In this document: in pieces, positions 5,745 through 9,775 of the stretch
Numbering within the stretch: position 1 is the first letter of the stretch
Layout: every line of letters begins with the position of its first letter
Source of the DNA: Proteobacteria bacterium UBA664
Lineage (GTDB): Bacteria > Pseudomonadota > Gammaproteobacteria > UBA7966
DNA: 9,775 nucleotides
NCBI GenBank assembly: GCA_002299125.1
Contig: DBNU01000014.1
Location: 16,677 to 26,451 of the forward strand
Reading direction: 5' to 3'
Made by a program: the position numbers and the translations under genes
The notes under the pieces: generated by a model
Seen by the model: only the letters and a program-made list of their open reading frames with translations
What the model was told of the DNA's origin: nothing
The model's database searches: none

Positions 5745-7040
5745 GTGAACGACCAGTCTCCACCGAGCAAGCTCGGCAAATATGACGTCATCCGCGAACT
5801 CAACCGCGGGGCCATGGGCATTGTTTACCTCGGCCATGACCCCTTCGTGAACCGCCCGGTGGCGATCAAGGTCGCCCTGAACGAGGCCCTGGATCACCCC
5901 GAATCCGGTGCGGCCTACCGACGGATGTTCTTCAACGAGGCGCATGCGGCCGGCCGGTTGCGGCATCCGAACATCGTCGCCATCTACGACGCGGGTGTCG
6001 AGGGCGAGACCTGCTACATCGTGATGGAGTACGTCCCGGGCAGTTCCACGCTCCGTGACCACATCCGCGCCGAGCGTCTGCTGCCGTTGTCTGTGGTGGT
6101 CGAGATCGTCTACAAGTGCGCACGCGCGCTCGACTACGCTCACCGGCAAGGTGTTGTGCATCGTGACATCAAACCGTCGAACATCCTGCTCACCGAGGAT
6201 CAGGACGTGAAGATCGGTGACTTCAGCATCGCTCACATAAGCAAGCTCGATGACACCGGCACCATGCCCATGGGCATGGCAGGATCGCCCCGCTACATGT
6301 CGCCGGAGCAGATCAACGAGGACTACATCACCCATCACACCGATCTGTTCTCGCTGGGGCTCATCGCGCACGAGCTCCTTACTGGGAGGCACGCCTTCCC
6401 TGCCGAGAGTTTCTCGCGGCTGGTGCAGAAAATCCTTTATGAAGATCCGCTGCCCTTGCGCGAACTCAGGCCCGAACTGCCGGCAACGCTTGCGGCGGTC
6501 ATCGAACGGGCTTTGGTGAAGGATCGAACGCTGCGCTGGCAATCGGGCGACGATCTGGCCAGTGCACTGAATGAGGCCTTCACGGAGATCCTGGAGCGAC
6601 CAGTACGCGAGGTCTCGGATCAGGAGCGATTCGACTCCATCGCCTGCCTCGAATTCTTCCATGGATTTCCTGCGCAGGAACTCTGGGAGATCGTGCGCGC
6701 GGGCTCGTGGTTCGAATTCATCGACGGTGAGTCCATTATCGTCGAGGGTGAGCTGGATGACTCTTTCTTTGTCATTACCGAAGGCGTGGTGGAAGTTTGC
6801 AAGAATGCTCGTTCGCTGCGCGAACTCGGTCCGGGCGATTGCTTTGGCGAGATGGGTTATCTGGCCCGGATCAAGCGCACGGCCTCCATCGTCGCGCGCG
6901 AGCGCACCTGCCTGCTGAAGCTCAATGCCGGCGTCATCAATCGTGTGTCGCTCAACTGTCAGGTACGTTTCCTGAAAGTCTTCCTGCGCACACTGATTCA
7001 TCGTCTCTCAGTGACCAGCGATCGCGTTGCGCAGGATTGA
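5745..7040 (+). CDS. Ser/Thr protein kinase with C-terminal cyclic-nucleotide-binding domain
   Basis: This 431-residue protein has no transmembrane segment. Residues about 13-280 form a Hanks-type kinase: glycine loop LNRGAMGIVYLG (19-30), VAIK lysine 42, helix-C Glu65, catalytic loop HRDIKPSN (139-146), SPE (186-188), Asp200 and Arg264. Two positions are unusual. The first glycine of the loop is Asn20, and the DFG motif is Asp159-Phe160-Ser161. The metal-binding Asp and the catalytic Asp141 and Lys143 remain, so activity is plausible. Residues about 302-420 form a cNMP-binding domain of the CAP/PKA-regulatory type. Its phosphate-binding cassette FGEMGYLARIKRTA (367-380) retains Glu369 and Arg378, which in this family contact the ribose and cyclic phosphate. 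This is the domain pairing of eukaryotic PKG in reverse order. The inference is a soluble kinase regulated by cAMP or cGMP. It is divergent from the CBS gene; its substrate is unknown. Confidence 0.9.
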   Translation: MNDQSPPSKLGKYDVIRELNRGAMGIVYLGHDPFVNRPVAIKVALNEALDHPESGAAYRRMFFNEAHAAGRLRHPNIVAIYDAGVEGETCYIVMEYVPGSSTLRDHIRAERLLPLSVVVEIVYKCARALDYAHRQGVVHRDIKPSNILLTEDQDVKIGDFSIAHISKLDDTGTMPMGMAGSPRYMSPEQINEDYITHHTDLFSLGLIAHELLTGRHAFPAESFSRLVQKILYEDPLPLRELRPELPATLAAVIERALVKDRTLRWQSGDDLASALNEAFTEILERPVREVSDQERFDSIACLEFFHGFPAQELWEIVRAGSWFEFIDGESIIVEGELDDSFFVITEGVVEVCKNARSLRELGPGDCFGEMGYLARIKRTASIVARERTCLLKLNAGVINRVSLNCQVRFLKVFLRTLIHRLSVTSDRVAQD

Positions 7041-7133
7041 AACAGGCTCCAGGTGGCGAGCTGCGGGAACCGATCCTGTTGCGAGGATGGACAGGGGGGT
7101 GTCGCCCGAGGGCATGCAGCAAGGGCGTGTTGT

Positions 7134-7730
7134 TCAGCCAGCTACGCCGAGGATGAGTCTCAGCAAACCACCGATGACCAGAATCACGCCGAGTGCGAAG
7201 GTAGCCAAAATGGCGCCTGCGGCCGCGATGAGCCACGAGGGAGAGACCAGCGAGCCGACGCCGCTCGCATGCAGACCGCGGAAGCGACGCATGCCGCGGT
7301 AGCTGTGCAGAAGGGTCACACGCTCGCCAAAGTGGTCGGAAAATACCTGCATCACCAGCCCCTCCTCACCTGGATTGGCACCGACCTGGCGCAGACGCTC
7401 CGGCAGATCGCGCATCCGCGCGAAGCGCAGGGTCCAGGCCGCAAGCACGAACGCTGGGACGAGACAAACGGCCAGCAGCATCCAGCCGGGCGGGCCCCCG
7501 GCTATCACCTGAGCGACCGCACTGCCGATGCCAGCGGACACCAGTGCGAGCACTGCCAGCGTAAGCAGGAGGCGATGCCATAACTCGCGCCACCAGCGCT
7601 CGAGCCGCGCGTGCAACTGCAGAGCCGGGTCGTGCGGGTCGTCCTCGGGGCGGAGCACCGCGTCGGCCTCGCGCACACCTGCGTTGCGCACGGATGGTTC
7701 AGGGCGTCTGGAAGGGGGCTCTTGCTGCAT
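7134..7730 (-). CDS. Three-helix membrane protein of unknown function
   Basis: This 198-residue protein is one I do not recognise. A charged N-terminus of about 50 residues ends in a Trp/Arg-rich amphipathic stretch (RLERWWRELWHR). Hydrophobic segments follow at about 54-76, 83-103 and 166-194. The positive-inside rule suggests a cytoplasmic N-terminus and a cytoplasmic loop at 104-165, which is basic and holds the pattern FSDHFGERVTLLHSYRG. The gene begins 38 bases after the kup stop on the same strand, so cotranscription is likely and a role connected with Kup is conceivable, though there is no direct evidence. The ATG at 7730 has no clear Shine-Dalgarno; translation may depend on coupling, or the start may be a GTG slightly downstream. 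The gene converges on the kinase across a 93-base gap. Confidence 0.75.
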   Translation of the reverse strand: MQQEPPSRRPEPSVRNAGVREADAVLRPEDDPHDPALQLHARLERWWRELWHRLLLTLAVLALVSAGIGSAVAQVIAGGPPGWMLLAVCLVPAFVLAAWTLRFARMRDLPERLRQVGANPGEEGLVMQVFSDHFGERVTLLHSYRGMRRFRGLHASGVGSLVSPSWLIAAAGAILATFALGVILVIGGLLRLILGVAG

Positions 7731-7768
7731 GGATGGTTACCGGTGGTGGATGCTGCGGGCAGGGTCGC

Positions 7769-9670
7769 TCAGATCTCCACCTGCACACCGAGTTCTACCA
7801 CGCGGTTCGGCGGAATGCGGAAGAAGTTCGCGGCGCTTTGCGCGTTGCGCGCCATGAAGCAGAACAGGGTGCGCCGCCAGCGCGAAACGGATACACGCGA
7901 CCCCGGTTTGAGCAGAAGGGTTTCGCGCCCAAGGAAGAAGGTGGTATCCATTTCATCGAAGCGCAACACGGCAGGATCGATGCTGGTCAGGGCCAGAGGG
8001 ATGTCGGGCTGTTCGAGGAAACCGTAGCGGATAGTCGCGCGGTAGATGCCTTGACCCACCGCCTCGACCGACAACCGCTCGCGGGGATCGACGTACGGTA
8101 TGCGCTCTCCTTCCACCGTCAGGATGACGACCTGCTCGTGCAGTACCTTGTTGTGCTTGAGATTGTGCAGCATCGCCCGCGGTACGCCCGAGGGATCGGC
8201 GGTGAGGAATACTGCGGCGCCCGGCACACGCAGGGTATCCGAGCCCTTGATCGATGCGGTGAAGAGATCCAACGGGAAGGCGTCGTTGGCCAGTTCCTGG
8301 CCAAGCAGGCGCCGCCCGTCGATCCAGCTCGTGGTCAGGAGATAGATGCCGGCACCCACGGCCAGAGGCAGCCAGCCCCCCTCGGGGATCTTGAGCAAGT
8401 TCGAGCTGAAGAAGGCGAAGTCGATGGTGAAGAAGGGGGCCATGAAGGCAAGTGAGGCGATGCGACCCCAGCCCCAGATGCTGCGGGCGACGCCATAGAG
8501 CAGCAGGGTGGTGGCGAGCATCGTGGTCGATACCGCCGTGCCATAGGCAGCGGCGAGGCCGCTGCTCGACTGGAAAGTCAGGACCAGACCGAGCGTGCCG
8601 AACATGAACAGGTAGTTGACGCTGGGTACGTACACCTGACCGATGGCGTGAGGGGAGGTTTGGCGGATCTCGAGACGTGGGCTGAAGCCCAGGTTCACGG
8701 CCTGGGAGGCCAGTGAAAAGGCCCCGGTGATCACGGCCTGGGAGGCAATGACCGTTGCGACCGTGGCCAGCAGGATCATGGGCCACAACCCCCAACCCGG
8801 AGTGAGCGAGTAGAACACCGTCTCCAGGCGTTCGGGCTCCCGCAGCAGCAGCGCGCCCTGGCCCAGATAGTTGAAGGCAAGACCCGGCAAGGCCACCAGG
8901 AACCACGCAAGACGTACCGGTGTGCGCCCGAAATGGCCCATGTCCGCGTAGAGGGCCTCGGCACCCGTCACGACCAGAAATACGGTGCCCACCACCCCGA
9001 AGGCCAGCCACCCGTGCATGTGGAAGATCTCCACGGCATAGAGCGGGTCGATGGCCCACAGCACCTCGGGGGTCTTGGCGACCGAGGCGATCCCGAGCAC
9101 GCCGAGCGTACCGAACCACAGCAACATCACGGGTCCGAACACCACACCGATACGATCCGTGCCCAGGTATTGCACGAGGTAGAGCGTGACCAGGATGACG
9201 CAGGTGATCGGCAGGCCCCAACCCGCGAAGGCATGCGACGCCTTCTCCAACCCCTCGGTTGCCGAAAGCACCGAAATGGCCGGGGTGATCATGGCATCGG
9301 CGCACAGGAGGGCGGCCCCGAAAAGCCCGACCACCATGAAGATCGAACGCTGTACTTGGCGATCGCGGTTGCGGCGGATGACCAGCGACATCAGCGCCAG
9401 GATGCCACCTTCACCGCGGTTGTCTGCGCGCAGAATGAACACGACGTACTCGATGGACACTACGATGATGAGTGTCCACAGAATGAGCGATAGCACACCG
9501 AGCACGTTGGCGGGGTCGGGTGCGATGCCCTTGTTGCCGAGGAAGCACTCGCGCAGGGCGTAAAGGGGGCTGGTGCCGATGTCGCCGAAGACCACGCCCA
9601 GTGAGCCCAGCACCAGCGCCGGCAGGGGTTTCGCGTGGTGTTCGGCCTTGGGGTTACTGACGTTGTTCAT
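7769..9670 (-). CDS. kup: Low-affinity potassium transporter, KUP/HAK/KT family
   Basis: This 633-residue protein is colinear with E. coli Kup (TrkD, 622 residues), a K+/H+ symporter with about 12 transmembrane helices followed by a cytoplasmic C-terminal domain. Hallmarks are GDIGTSPLYA (29-38), RADNRGEGG (81-89), ITPAISV (128-134), TGAEALYADMGHFG (235-248), HNLKHNKVLHE, and the terminal IPPNRVVELGVQVEI. Asp30 and Glu238 match E. coli Asp23 and Glu229, which are implicated in K+ binding and proton coupling. The position of E. coli Glu116 is Asp125, preceded by Cys-Ala instead of Tyr-Gly, and the Lys of the SIKY segment is Glu74. The frame extends upstream to 9763, but the ATG at 9670 gives the usual family N-terminus and avoids overlap with the preceding gene. 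The gene sits 28 bases after an upstream gene end and 38 bases before the small membrane protein gene, suggesting an operon. Confidence 0.96.
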   Translation of the reverse strand: MNNVSNPKAEHHAKPLPALVLGSLGVVFGDIGTSPLYALRECFLGNKGIAPDPANVLGVLSLILWTLIIVVSIEYVVFILRADNRGEGGILALMSLVIRRNRDRQVQRSIFMVVGLFGAALLCADAMITPAISVLSATEGLEKASHAFAGWGLPITCVILVTLYLVQYLGTDRIGVVFGPVMLLWFGTLGVLGIASVAKTPEVLWAIDPLYAVEIFHMHGWLAFGVVGTVFLVVTGAEALYADMGHFGRTPVRLAWFLVALPGLAFNYLGQGALLLREPERLETVFYSLTPGWGLWPMILLATVATVIASQAVITGAFSLASQAVNLGFSPRLEIRQTSPHAIGQVYVPSVNYLFMFGTLGLVLTFQSSSGLAAAYGTAVSTTMLATTLLLYGVARSIWGWGRIASLAFMAPFFTIDFAFFSSNLLKIPEGGWLPLAVGAGIYLLTTSWIDGRRLLGQELANDAFPLDLFTASIKGSDTLRVPGAAVFLTADPSGVPRAMLHNLKHNKVLHEQVVILTVEGERIPYVDPRERLSVEAVGQGIYRATIRYGFLEQPDIPLALTSIDPAVLRFDEMDTTFFLGRETLLLKPGSRVSVSRWRRTLFCFMARNAQSAANFFRIPPNRVVELGVQVEI

Positions 9671-9698
9671 CGAATCGAGGGTTCCGCGTCGGGCCGGT

Positions 9699-9775
9699 TC
9701 AGCCGAGGCAGTGGCGCAGGAACACCAGCACCTCGGCATGGAGATTGGGGTCCCCTGCCGCAAGCACCTGACCGT
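9699..9775 (-). CDS. C-terminal end of an unidentified gene upstream of kup (partial)
   Basis: On the minus strand, one frame runs in from the window edge and ends at a TGA at 9699-9701, 28 bases before the kup start. It encodes 24 residues ending HAEVLVFLRHCLG. The mixed hydrophobic/charged helix looks like real protein, unlike the Arg/Pro/Cys-rich products of the other two frames. Tight spacing and shared strand suggest an operon with kup. The fragment is too short to assign a family. Confidence 0.5.
   Translation of the reverse strand, partial: GQVLAAGDPNLHAEVLVFLRHCLG

Noticed and set aside
5694..7001. A 435-codon frame antisense to the kinase
   Set aside because: The kinase and cNMP motifs are unmistakable on the plus strand. 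The antisense product has no motif and is explained by GC-rich third positions.
7041..7080. AACAGG/CCTGTT inverted repeat just after the kinase stop, as a terminator
   Set aside because: The stem is only six base pairs around a 28-base loop with little inner pairing and no T-run, too weak to call.
9671..9763. N-terminal extension of Kup from the ATG at 9763
   Set aside because: The extra 31 residues are Cys/Arg/Pro-rich and unlike a Kup N-terminus, and the region is better explained as the tail of an upstream gene in another frame.

Overview
The window is 9,775 bases of GC-rich, densely coded bacterial chromosome. Long open frames antisense to every gene, GTG/ATG starts and gammaproteobacterial-looking proteins (for example a Kup K+ transporter colinear with the E. 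coli protein through to its C-terminus) suggest a high-GC proteobacterium, probably a gammaproteobacterium. I cannot name a genus. I see no transposase, phage gene, tRNA, rRNA or CRISPR array.

Layout, left to right. (1) 135-1463 (+): an exported PQQ-dependent sugar dehydrogenase, preceded at the window edge by a four-copy GTGGC tandem repeat. (2) A short convergent gap holding a strong 12-bp-stem hairpin. (3) A leftward block: a small tandem-CBS protein (start 5395), a membrane-anchored protein with a low-complexity linker and a LysM-like C-terminus (start about 4928, 29 bases downstream), and pgi, glucose-6-phosphate isomerase (start 3190, 151 bases further). (4) A 349-base divergent intergenic region with a plausible rightward -10 box. 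(5) 5745-7040 (+): a Ser/Thr protein kinase fused to a C-terminal cyclic-nucleotide-binding domain. (6) A second leftward block, convergent with the kinase: the last 24 codons of an unidentified gene, kup (start 9670), and a three-helix membrane protein of unknown function.

How they might work together. The dehydrogenase (periplasmic aldose oxidation) and Pgi (cytoplasmic hexose phosphate isomerisation) both belong to sugar metabolism but converge, so they are probably regulated separately. The more intriguing part is the divergent centre. It pairs a kinase carrying an intact-looking cNMP phosphate-binding cassette with a CBS protein, a family that usually binds adenine nucleotides, and with an inner-membrane/periplasmic protein. 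That is a candidate nucleotide-responsive phosphorylation module, but the link rests on gene order alone.

The main oddities are a Pgi that lacks the textbook catalytic Glu and His while keeping the family signatures, and a kinase whose DFG motif reads DFS and whose glycine loop has lost its first glycine.
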